From Candidatus Hodarchaeota archaeon (lineage in GTDB: Archaea > Asgardarchaeota > Heimdallarchaeia > Hodarchaeales > Hodarchaeaceae): a DNA stretch of 64,000 bases. Position numbers and translations under genes: made by a program. This document shows, piece after piece, positions 1-7,622 of the stretch (position 1 is its first letter; each line of letters begins with the position of its first letter). The stretch lies in contig JAEOTM010000038.1 in assembly GCA_016839815.1 (NCBI GenBank), positions 1 to 64,000 on the forward strand, in the 5' to 3' direction. Below the pieces are notes generated by a model. That model was not told the DNA's origin and made no database searches. It saw only the letters and a program-made list of their open reading frames with translations.

Positions 1-2045
1 AATAACAACACAATGAGAAAAAATAAGCCAAGACGCATAATTGTAGAATCGAGAGAACTCCTGGTTTCCTTAGTGGTTTTTGTTGTGCTAGACGGGGGAT
101 CTGTAGTAGTCGTCTCAGAAATGAAGTTGTAGATGTCACCTGCATTATTATAGTTCAAAGTGTTGTTAGTAATAGTCAAGCTATGAGAATATTCAGGTCT
201 GATGCCGTACTGATCATTGTTGTTGCAAGTATTGTTGGTTAGATTCGAAAGACTCGAAGCAACAAGGCAGATGCCATTTTGACTATTGTCATTACACATA
301 TTGTAACTTAAAATCGAGGAACTAGAATTATCGAGAATGATCCCATCCTGTCCATTGCTGTTGCACGTGTTGTTGGTTAAAGTAGATGAGGGTGAAGTGA
401 AGAGGTCAATGCCTTCTTTAATATTATTATTGCAAGTGTTGTTAACTAATTGGATTTCCTGACAATAGTACAGAGCTATTCCTATGAAGGTGTTAGAACA
501 ATTCAGGTTTGTCACAAGCAATCTCGCACAATTTACCAGGATAAGCTGACCATATGAGATCTTACTTAGCATCCCATCACTTAGATTTTCGAAATAACCC
601 AGAGGAAAACCATTAACTCGGTTATTAAAAACTTTATACGAGAGTAATTCTTCCTTAGAGGATTCTCTTGCATCAAGTCCATCATTGAAGAAGTCGTTGT
701 TGATTATCCTTGAAGAAACTGAATTTCGAATCATGATACCCGCTCCATAATTGTTTTTGAAGAGATTGTTTGTGATAGATGAAAAATAGGAGTTATAGAG
801 GTTGATCCCATTCCCATTGTCGTTGCAGATGTTGTTAGCTAAAGTAGAAGAACTAGAATTGTAAAGAGAGATACCATTCTCATTAGTGTTACAGGTATTA
901 TTGGCTAAAGTGGAAGAACTAGAAATATATAGGAAAATACCATTCTTATTAGTGTTACAGGTATTATTGGCTAAAGTGGACGAACTAGAAGTAAAAAGGT
1001 AGATACCATTCTCATTAGTGTTACAGGTATTATTGGTTAAAGTGGAAAAACTAGAAGTAGAAAGGTAGATACCATTCTCATTAGTGTTGCAGGTATTATT
1101 AGCTAATGTGGAAATGTGAGAACTCTGTAGAAAAATACCCCACTTATTATTCTTGCAGGTGTTGTTAGCTAACGTAGAAAACTGAGAATCGTAGAAATCA
1201 ATACCATTTCCGTTATCGTTGCAGATATTCCCAGTCATGGTTGTAGAACCTGATTTTGAGAGGTGAATCCCAAAATCATTATTATCATTGCAGGTGTTGC
1301 CAGAAATAGTGGAAGAACCAGAATTGTAGAGGTGAAGACCCATATCATCATTCTCGTTGCAAGTGTTGTTAACTAAAGTGGAATGGGCAGAATGATAAAG
1401 GTAGATGCCATTTCCATTGGAGTTACAGGTATTATTGGCCAAAGTTGGTTCATAGGATGTGTAAATATTAATACCATTCCCGTTATTGTTGCAGATGTTG
1501 TTTACTAGAGTTGACGATGAACTAGAGTCGTCAAGAGTGATACCAGCTCCATAATTGCTGTAACAGGTGTTGTTAATAATCGTAGAAACTTTTGAATTCC
1601 TAATTGTGATACCAGTCTCAGTATTTTCGTTACAAGCGTTTTTGATTATTATAGTCGTTCCTAGTGCCACATCATTAACTAATATCCCATGATTGTTTGA
1701 ATTAGTAATCCAACAATTTTCGATTCTAAAGTGCTTAGTTGTTCCTGTGATGTAAATTCCATGGTTTGAAGAATCCGTAATGCTCCAACCTGCAATAATA
1801 TACGGATCATCAACTGCCCCCGTACCACTGGTGGCTACTGCTGCTAGTTCACTATTATTCCTAACAATAATAGGAGCATGGTAAGTATATTCTTGTACAA
1901 CAGACATTTTGACTGAAGAAAATCTAGATCTTGTATGTTCCAGCCTTTTTTCAACTGTTGGTGATGGCATTAACCCTCCCGAGCTTCCTAGAAGTAATAC
2001 AACCACCAATGAAGGGAATAGGCGTCTGTTCTTCATCATATCCAT
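1..2045 (-). CDS. Secreted right-handed beta-helix (NosD-like) repeat protein, 3' end cut by window edge
   Basis: The reading frame is open on the minus strand from ATG 2045 to the left edge with no stop, about 681 codons. An in-frame stop lies just upstream at 2058-2060. The N-terminus is a signal peptide (positive MKNRR start, hydrophobic LVVVLLLG core). The middle is a long series of roughly 22-residue units of the type STLANNTCNTNENGIYL, with a regular N-N-T-C asparagine/cysteine ladder. This is typical of CASH/NosD parallel beta-helix proteins. One longer unit near 560-640 (GFPLGYF) resembles the NosD insertion. A Thr/Ser-rich linker and a hydrophobic segment (GLFFLIVLL) follow, so the protein is probably anchored outside the cell by its C-terminus and ends just beyond the window. 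The ligand (glycan, metal or adhesion partner) cannot be told. Confidence 0.85.
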   Translation of the reverse strand, partial: MDMMKNRRLFPSLVVVLLLGSSGGLMPSPTVEKRLEHTRSRFSSVKMSVVQEYTYHAPIIVRNNSELAAVATSGTGAVDDPYIIAGWSITDSSNHGIYITGTTKHFRIENCWITNSNNHGILVNDVALGTTIIIKNACNENTETGITIRNSKVSTIINNTCYSNYGAGITLDDSSSSSTLVNNICNNNGNGINIYTSYEPTLANNTCNSNGNGIYLYHSAHSTLVNNTCNENDDMGLHLYNSGSSTISGNTCNDNNDFGIHLSKSGSTTMTGNICNDNGNGIDFYDSQFSTLANNTCKNNKWGIFLQSSHISTLANNTCNTNENGIYLSTSSFSTLTNNTCNTNENGIYLFTSSSSTLANNTCNTNKNGIFLYISSSSTLANNTCNTNENGISLYNSSSSTLANNICNDNGNGINLYNSYFSSITNNLFKNNYGAGIMIRNSVSSRIINNDFFNDGLDARESSKEELLSYKVFNNRVNGFPLGYFENLSDGMLSKISYGQLILVNCARLLVTNLNCSNTFIGIALYYCQEIQLVNNTCNNNIKEGIDLFTSPSSTLTNNTCNSNGQDGIILDNSSSSILSYNMCNDNSQNGICLVASSLSNLTNNTCNNNDQYGIRPEYSHSLTITNNTLNYNNAGDIYNFISETTTTDPPSSTTKTTKETRSSLDSTIMRLGLFFLIVLL
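756..1640 (-). repeat. In-frame tandem repeats, period 66 bp (some units 69-72 bp)
   Basis: Imperfect DNA repeats inside the beta-helix gene. The recurring GTTACAGG/GTTGCAGG element starts at 888, 954, 1020, 1086, 1152, 1218, 1287, 1356, 1422 and 1488, so spacing is 66 bases with two 69-base steps. All units are multiples of three and encode the 22-23-residue helix rungs. The units around 888-1090 are most alike and look recently amplified. Confidence 0.9.
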
Positions 2046-2220
2046 TTTCACGGGTAATTATTCTCTTGTATTTCAGAACTGTATTTCCTTCGAAGTTAAA
2101 TCTACTATTGATTTATAAATTCATAAGTTCTGTTAGTATCCATCTCTGTCTACATACACTGGGAATAAGAAATAAGGCACTGACTCATTTGGGTTTAAGT
2201 AGTAAACTTGAGAAGATTTC

Positions 2221-2799
2221 ATGAAAAAGTCTTATAACGCACTATTCGCTTCAATCTTGGTTTTAACTACTATTTTCACCTTTGAAATGAGGAAGGATTC
2301 CACTAGTGATCAAGAAATTGTCAATGATAATGATAATAATCTTCAAGATAATAGCAATAATACTACTAGTAATCCTCTGAGCTTACCCTTTGACCAAAGT
2401 TGGTACTTTAATATTTCCCTGAATAAGAGTGAGTATTCTCTGGGAGAACATCTCTATCTTACTGTGAATTTAACCAGTCTTATTGATCATAACTCCAGTT
2501 ATATCTTAGGTATGAATCGTGATATTCAGATAAAGAACTCCACAGGTGATATTGGCTGGTCAGCTTTTTCTGAACATTCTAATATTTACTATGAGAATCA
2601 CTTTTTTCCCGCAGGTTATGATATGTCTAAGGTGATGAAGTTGTATCTGTCAGAAACTACCAACCGATCGTCCTCTGATGATATCATGTCCTGGATCCCC
2701 GCGTTACCACTGGGTTCCTACCGAATATCCATTCGCCCCCCATATGGTGAGACTTTTGATTCAGTTCCTACCCTTTCCCTTCCATTTACGATTCAATAA
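2221..2799 (+). CDS. Secreted protein of unknown function, Ig-like fold likely
   Basis: A 192-residue protein starting at ATG 2221, with a purine-rich GAGAAG a few bases upstream. Residues 1-22 form a signal peptide or N-terminal anchor. Residues 30-52 are a low-complexity Asp/Asn/Ser linker. The rest (about 55-192) is rich in beta-strand patterns and N-glycosylation sequons (NIS, NKS, NLT, NSS, NRS), with phrases such as SEYSLGEHLYLTVNL that are common in Ig-like or protease-inhibitor-like beta sandwiches. No catalytic motif is visible. It is divergent from the beta-helix gene and convergent with the GNAT gene. Function unknown. Confidence 0.8.
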   Translation: MKKSYNALFASILVLTTIFTFEMRKDSTSDQEIVNDNDNNLQDNSNNTTSNPLSLPFDQSWYFNISLNKSEYSLGEHLYLTVNLTSLIDHNSSYILGMNRDIQIKNSTGDIGWSAFSEHSNIYYENHFFPAGYDMSKVMKLYLSETTNRSSSDDIMSWIPALPLGSYRISIRPPYGETFDSVPTLSLPFTIQ

Positions 2800-2812
2800 A
2801 AACTATGACCCT

Positions 2813-2836
2813 AGAAGATTAATCAGTCAATCTTCT
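2813..2836. terminator. Inverted repeat between convergent genes, possible bidirectional terminator
   Basis: AGAAGATT (2813-2820) and AATCTTCT (2829-2836) form an 8-bp perfect stem with an 8-base loop. It sits between the stop at 2799 and the end of the opposing GNAT gene, overlapping that gene's last codons. There is no long T-tract, so the terminator role is an inference from position. Confidence 0.45.
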
Positions 2837-3257
2837 CGCCTGATGATTGATATTTGAACATCCCTGGACCATCCAAGGGTCGTTTCTGGAACCCATATGC
2901 CTGATAGAAATGCCAAAATCCTTTAGCAGCCATTAACCCAATAAACGCGGTGGAATCCGCGTGTTGCTCTAAATAATTCATGATAGCGTTCATAATTTGT
3001 GTTCCCAATCCTTTTCTCTGGTATTTGGGGAGAACGACAACATCTTGTATGTAATAATAGATCCCTGCATCACCAATCACTCTTCCCATAGCAATGGTTT
3101 TGTCGTTGTGGATAATACATACTGAATATAGCGAATTGTGTAATGAATGAGCAACAGCTGCATCACTCACCGTTGACCACCCAACTGAGTTACGGAGTAA
3201 CTGATATTCTTGGACAGTAGGCGCTCGTTCCAGTAGAGTATATTCTTTTGACATCAT
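2823..3257 (-). CDS. GNAT-family N-acetyltransferase
   Basis: A cytoplasmic enzyme of about 144 residues expected to transfer an acetyl group from acetyl-CoA to an amine. Motif A is clear: strand YIQDVVVLPKY followed by Q-R-K-G-L-G-T (about residues 80-86), the CoA-pyrophosphate loop Q/R-x-x-G-x-G/A. The C-terminal FWHFYQAYGF segment is the usual motif-B region. Three ATGs are in frame at 3263, 3257 and 3254. GGGAG ends only 3 bases before the first and 9 bases before the second, so 3257 is preferred. The substrate is unknown. The ArsR-type regulator gene lies just upstream on the same strand (33-base gap). Confidence 0.87.
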   Translation of the reverse strand: MMSKEYTLLERAPTVQEYQLLRNSVGWSTVSDAAVAHSLHNSLYSVCIIHNDKTIAMGRVIGDAGIYYYIQDVVVLPKYQRKGLGTQIMNAIMNYLEQHADSTAFIGLMAAKGFWHFYQAYGFQKRPLDGPGMFKYQSSGEKID

Positions 3258-3296
3258 TTCCATCAGCTCCCTCTATTCCCAAACGAATATTTGAGG

Positions 3297-4043
3297 CTAC
3301 TCAAGTTGGTATGGTCGGCCTAGAGGAGCGGAGAGAGTAAAAATAAAATGTGGTTTGGATACACTCTTTCCCTTCGCTTGTTCATCACGGATCATTTCGA
3401 CGAGTTTTTCATGGAAGTGTTCCAATTCCACCCGATATTTCGAGTAAACAGCGTCACTGACCTGTGTTCCGAAATAAAATAGCTCATTAAAGGGAATGTC
3501 CGAGATTTTTCCTGAGGATGGGAGGCGTGACTCGAACCATATACGTTTCAGATCGCTTGTTGAGAGCGTCTTATTCGTCAAGATCTCTTTTTCTATAGCA
3601 TCTAAATAGGCTTGAAACACGGTTTCTACTTGATGAAGGAAAAACATTGACATTTGGTGCATTTTTGTCGTGAGGAGTAACATATCTTTTTGATTTTCTT
3701 TAGGAAGCTCGTGAATGTTATGAAAACTATAATAAGGGTACGGTTGAGGAGTTAACTCATAATATTTGGGTTGGAAGGTTTGTTTTTGATTTTTTCCTCT
3801 TGTTTCTAGTACTTCTCGCACGATTCCCCCTTTGATCATTATTTGGAGGTGATGATGGACTGTTGAGCGACTTTTTTTGACAAATTGCACAATTTCACTG
3901 AAGCTTAACTGGGGATTCATCCGGAGAAACATCAAAATTTGTATCCGAGTTTCATGCTGAAGAACTTGACCCCACTTAAACATCGCTAATAATTCTTCTT
4001 GAGTCGACTGAAATATCTTTTTTGAATACTGCTCGGATTTCAT
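3297..4043 (-). CDS. ArsR-like winged-helix transcriptional regulator
   Basis: A 248-residue protein with a winged helix at about residues 22-85: FKWGQVLQHETRIQILMFL, then LSFSEIVQFV, then the recognition helix SRSTVHHHLQIM and a wing containing GIVREV. This is the ArsR/HTH_20 layout of archaeal repressors. The roughly 160-residue C-terminal part is helical with conserved-looking aromatic residues and could dimerise or bind a ligand. It is unassigned. The downstream GNAT gene may be co-transcribed. The 5' side contains tight palindromes (4126-4168) that could be its own operator. Confidence 0.8.
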   Translation of the reverse strand: MKSEQYSKKIFQSTQEELLAMFKWGQVLQHETRIQILMFLRMNPQLSFSEIVQFVKKSRSTVHHHLQIMIKGGIVREVLETRGKNQKQTFQPKYYELTPQPYPYYSFHNIHELPKENQKDMLLLTTKMHQMSMFFLHQVETVFQAYLDAIEKEILTNKTLSTSDLKRIWFESRLPSSGKISDIPFNELFYFGTQVSDAVYSKYRVELEHFHEKLVEMIRDEQAKGKSVSKPHFIFTLSAPLGRPYQLE

Positions 4044-4125
4044 ACTTTTTTATCCTCAATATTTTGTTAGAGATAGGCTGAAAGGGCTTTTCATCCTAGT
4101 AGGTTGGTTTTTGCCTTTTTCCCAA

Positions 4126-4168
4126 CGGTTTTAAACCGCTTCGAAAAAGTCGCTATTCGATCGAATAG
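4126..4168. promoter_or_regulatory. Palindrome cluster upstream of the ArsR-like regulator, candidate operator
   Basis: CGGTTT-T-AAACCG (4126-4138) is a tight inverted repeat. CTATTCGATCGAATAG (4153-4168) is a perfect 16-base palindrome. A further half-site ATCGAAT follows at about 4176. They lie 83-125 bases before the regulator start at 4043 and within 140 bases of the divergent kinase-like gene. Such symmetric sites are typical of dimeric HTH repressor operators. The assignment is by position only. Confidence 0.5.
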
Positions 4169-4261
4169 GCGCTACATCGAATGGGGATTTTAAGTCTTTC
4201 GTTAAAAAAAACTGAGGTTTGAATTTCTCGCAGAAGTAGTGCTGGTCTTTACTTGAATTTG

Positions 4262-5014
4262 ATGTTTGAGGGTATTGAGAATAAAATGAGCAAAATCAAA
4301 GGGAATTCTCTGGGTAAGAGTCCAAATAAACAAGCGCTTACAGCTAATAATGCTAACAAGGAATTTTTTCGGTTAATGCAGACCCACTTCATCAGGAACG
4401 ATCTGCAAAAGCTGATGTTAATAATAGAGCTCCTAAAAGCCCAGAATCCTTCTGAGATTGGGACACTCACTGATGATATGTATCGTATATGCGAACGAGC
4501 ACAACAGAAAATGGATACTGTTTCACGAATTCTCCAGATCCTTGAGTCTCTCCATAGAGGCAACCTAGAAACCGAGAAACGCAAGACCACCTTGGTCGAC
4601 ATTTTTAAGGATATTCAAAACGAGATGACAATAACTCTTGATATTGATTATGAGTCACTTGATTCCGAAATCATCGTGGATAGATTCTTCCAAGTGTTAT
4701 TTAAAGAAATTCTTAAGTTTATTCAGTATAACAATGGTTTTTTTGCTAAAATTATTGGAAGAAGAAGCGTTAAGAACCCCGATTATTTCATTGTGAGCAT
4801 AATGGAACGCAATAATTCCCCTTATTCCATGGACTTCTGTGATAAATTACTAAAGGGAGCTAATGAAAAAAACTGGGATTTTACGGGAGAGACCATTGAA
4901 CTCACTCTTGCGAATTTGATAGCTAGTAATTGTGGTGGAAGACTCCTTATTTATCCCCTTGAGGTCAAAGGCAATAGTTATTGTATTTTTCTCCCTTATT
5001 CAAAGATTGGGTAA
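4262..5014 (+). CDS. Degenerate histidine-kinase-like protein (HisKA-like helix plus divergent ATPase domain)
   Basis: About 250 residues and soluble. The segment T-H-F-I-R-N-D-L-Q (His about residue 42) aligns with the kinase H-box pattern H-[DE]-x-R-[NT]-P-L. A long dimerisation-like helix pair follows, and then a C-terminal region ending GGRLLIYPLEVKGNSYCIFLP, which matches the G2-box end of a GHKL ATPase. The usual N-box asparagine and the DxGxG motif are not seen (ERNNSPYS at the expected place), so ATP binding is doubtful. Starts at TTG 4253, ATG 4262 or ATG 4286 are all possible. No response regulator is adjacent. It may sense or scaffold rather than phosphorylate. Confidence 0.6.
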   Translation: MFEGIENKMSKIKGNSLGKSPNKQALTANNANKEFFRLMQTHFIRNDLQKLMLIIELLKAQNPSEIGTLTDDMYRICERAQQKMDTVSRILQILESLHRGNLETEKRKTTLVDIFKDIQNEMTITLDIDYESLDSEIIVDRFFQVLFKEILKFIQYNNGFFAKIIGRRSVKNPDYFIVSIMERNNSPYSMDFCDKLLKGANEKNWDFTGETIELTLANLIASNCGGRLLIYPLEVKGNSYCIFLPYSKIG

Positions 5015-5150
5015 AATGTTAATCGTCTTCAACTCTAACCCTAACGTTCGTTTGATTGCTCTTATAAACCATTAAGCCTCTAACATTAGCTATCTTCTTG
5101 AGGTACTTTCCTCTAGACAATGAGTTTAGAGTCTTGAAGTACTTAATTTC

Positions 5151-5160
5151 CTATATATTC
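5151..5160 (+). promoter_or_regulatory. TATA-like promoter box for the 5186 gene
   Basis: CTATATATTC lies 26-35 bases before ATG 5186. This is the spacing expected if transcription starts at or a few bases before the start codon. No Shine-Dalgarno sequence is visible, consistent with a near-leaderless mRNA. Confidence 0.5.
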
Positions 5161-5185
5161 TGTAAATACACTGGAATGATCTGAT

Positions 5186-7471
5186 ATGAATAGAAAGATT
5201 TTCATATTTATTACATTCCTCTTTACTCTCACATTTTTCTCTCATTCACTAGATCCAGTCATATCCCAGTCCTCGGGGTCTTTCTATGGGTTTGATTATG
5301 AATATGGAGAGCAAATGAGGAATTTCACAAAAACGGTTTCGTATGCTCAATCTTTTTCCGAGTCGGAATCGAACACGAAGTCACGAGAATTTACCATCCA
5401 GGCTCCTATCCGGACGGGAATGGAAGTACTCGATGTTTTTTGGCAACGGTGGACTAATCGTACCAAAGCTGCCCCTAGCTCAACCTGGGATTATCCTGGG
5501 GCCCCTCAAAATTGGCGTGGTTATCGTCCTGATGGATTTCTCACGAATGGAACCGATGCTGGTGGCGCTTGGTATCGCTATCATGGTATAAAAACCCTTA
5601 ATTGGAATACCTTCTCCCAATCCCTGAATATTTCGTGGTTTGGACGACAAATTGATATTGGCCTTGCAGAACAATGGATCAGCCCCTCTTGGTTGACTTC
5701 CTACGCTGTTTTGGCTGAAGTAGGGTCTCTTGAAGTGCCTATGCAAGATTGGTTTGGAACAGCCTATGATACGACAAATATTTCCATCTATTACATCGCT
5801 TATGTCTTTGATCAAGGTACACCGCTTGATTTTGCTGATGATGAAGTAGTCTTTCAGGAAATATTAGTTCCCCAGTTTGTCTATATAAAAGTTCTAACCA
5901 CTATCTACGCTGTTGACGTTAGTGAAACTAGCGCGGTGTCCGCTTCTCTTTCTGGACAGTTTAACTTCTCAGGTTCTTGGACAGAAAATTTGTATGGGCA
6001 ACATGTCTCAATCAAAGATGGAGTGAATTATGGGTTCGATTATTTTGCATTGATTTCTGGTAATGTGGAATATGATTATTCTGCAGGATTCACGTTAGAT
6101 GGCTCTTTATCTACCAATGTCACTCGTGAAGTTACCTTTGCCAGTAATGGTAGTCTTGTTCCCGAATCTGTCCGACCGCTTCATCTTCAATCCTTACGGT
6201 TAGTCTTGGCAGGATTTTGGGATTTCTATGAAGAGGAAGCAGGAGTTCTCCATGGAGAAGGGGCAATTCAAAGTATGATTCAGGTTCTCCTTACAAAAGC
6301 TTCTACCGAGACCTCTCCTAATCTTGCGGTCTGGGGAAATTTCAATCCTGGACGGGTGATTGGTTATCGCGATGTTGATGGAGACACTATTTTATCGGCT
6401 TATCTTAATGAATCCTATATTGCTACTCCCGATGTGATTATGGCTGTTGGTTTTCCTGAAGGTGCACATATCCAGGGAACTTATTATGGCAATGGGAAAG
6501 CCAATGCCCACGTATATACCTCTCTCGGTGATTGGATTATTGCGGATAATGAAACGGATGTTACAGGCACTGTTGATCGTTCCTTCGAAGAAACGTGGGG
6601 GTATGATCCTAGACGTCCTGATTTGGGCCCCAAAGGTGTAGACCTTAATTGGGAAACTCCTCGTCAAGAAGATGGTAAAGCCATCTTTTCGTGGGAAACC
6701 ACGTATGATGATATGCCCATGACTTGGTGGGCAAGAAATTCTTCCATGGAACGTGTGAGTCATGATCTGACTGATATCAGTTATGGGTATTCTCTCTCGA
6801 TAGATCCTGAAGCTGGAATTTCTACCTTAGAAAGTACCTATCAGCAATCGGGTGTTCAAGATCCTCAATTAAAGGCCATGATGAGCACACAGGAACTGAG
6901 TATGGCTTCGTATAGGCGTGACTACTATCTTTCAATGACTCAGATAACTCAAGACGCCTCTGGGTCTTTTGCTCGGCCAGAATCACAATTTGACCAAACA
7001 GTCGCTGGTCAGGATCTATTTTCCCAGAATTTTGGTGGTTCTAAGGAGAAATATTATTTGATAAATGATCCTGGGACTACCTATAATTCAGGCACGTCAG
7101 TTATGAACCTACTTACTGCAGAAGGTTTTTCGGGAGAACCCACCAATCAAACATCGAGAAACCCGTATTCCTCCCCCATTTCAAAACGAATTGCTGCCGC
7201 TCTCACCCAATGGTCTGCTGATACGCATACTCAAGACATTTCTTGGCTTTTTCGTGAGAATCTAGTGATTACAAGTTATCCTACTTGGAATGGAGAAGGT
7301 ATTGTTCATGATCCCGTCTTTTCAGCTTCCTATCAGGGCACTGGTTCTCATGAAGATACGACTTCAGGAGAAAGGACTACAACTGAAGGTGGAGTTCCTG
7401 GCTTTGCTTTCCCTGTAACACTCATACTCTTGGGTTTACTTGTATTCAGGCGAATGAAGCATCGAGATTAA
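5186..7471 (+). CDS. Large secreted surface protein with PGF-like C-terminal anchor
   Basis: 761 residues. A signal peptide occupies about residues 1-27 (IFIFITFLFTLTFF). A beta-rich ectodomain full of aromatic residues and sequons follows, then a Thr/Gly linker. The tail PGF-AFPVTLILLGLLVF-RRMKHR closely resembles the PGF-CTERM sorting signal (PGF motif, hydrophobic stretch, basic end) processed by archaeosortase-type enzymes. I recognise no enzymatic domain. A perfect hairpin plus T-tract directly after the stop points to a single-gene transcript. It may be an S-layer-associated or substrate-binding surface protein. Function unknown. Confidence 0.85.
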   Translation: MNRKIFIFITFLFTLTFFSHSLDPVISQSSGSFYGFDYEYGEQMRNFTKTVSYAQSFSESESNTKSREFTIQAPIRTGMEVLDVFWQRWTNRTKAAPSSTWDYPGAPQNWRGYRPDGFLTNGTDAGGAWYRYHGIKTLNWNTFSQSLNISWFGRQIDIGLAEQWISPSWLTSYAVLAEVGSLEVPMQDWFGTAYDTTNISIYYIAYVFDQGTPLDFADDEVVFQEILVPQFVYIKVLTTIYAVDVSETSAVSASLSGQFNFSGSWTENLYGQHVSIKDGVNYGFDYFALISGNVEYDYSAGFTLDGSLSTNVTREVTFASNGSLVPESVRPLHLQSLRLVLAGFWDFYEEEAGVLHGEGAIQSMIQVLLTKASTETSPNLAVWGNFNPGRVIGYRDVDGDTILSAYLNESYIATPDVIMAVGFPEGAHIQGTYYGNGKANAHVYTSLGDWIIADNETDVTGTVDRSFEETWGYDPRRPDLGPKGVDLNWETPRQEDGKAIFSWETTYDDMPMTWWARNSSMERVSHDLTDISYGYSLSIDPEAGISTLESTYQQSGVQDPQLKAMMSTQELSMASYRRDYYLSMTQITQDASGSFARPESQFDQTVAGQDLFSQNFGGSKEKYYLINDPGTTYNSGTSVMNLLTAEGFSGEPTNQTSRNPYSSPISKRIAAALTQWSADTHTQDISWLFRENLVITSYPTWNGEGIVHDPVFSASYQGTGSHEDTTSGERTTTEGGVPGFAFPVTLILLGLLVFRRMKHRD

Positions 7472-7476
7472 ACCCA

Positions 7477-7517
7477 CACGACTTTTTAGTCGTGGTCTTC
7501 TCTTTTTTCCTTTTTCT
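7477..7517 (+). terminator. Hairpin plus T-rich tract, intrinsic-type terminator
   Basis: CACGACT (7477-7483), loop TTTT, AGTCGTG (7488-7494), then a pyrimidine tract rich in T runs up to about 7517. It starts 6 bases after the stop at 7471. The stem is perfect. Confidence 0.75.
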
Positions 7518-7622
7518 ACGTAATTAAACTTGTTTCCATTTTCTACAAGTTGGTTCTGTCTGTAGAAAGTTTTTTGAATACTCAAACTCGTTAGTCCTAA
7601 ACCCACTACTCGGATTCAGAAG

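Noticed and set aside
756..1640. CRISPR-like regular spacing of repeats
   Set aside because: The 66-base period is a multiple of three, the units are coding and imperfect throughout, and there is no constant repeat with unrelated spacers.
1909..2224. Two short plus-strand reading frames (1909-2118 and 1931-2224)
   Set aside because: They lie opposite the signal-peptide end of the beta-helix gene and its spacer, and their sequence shows no domain, signal or start context.
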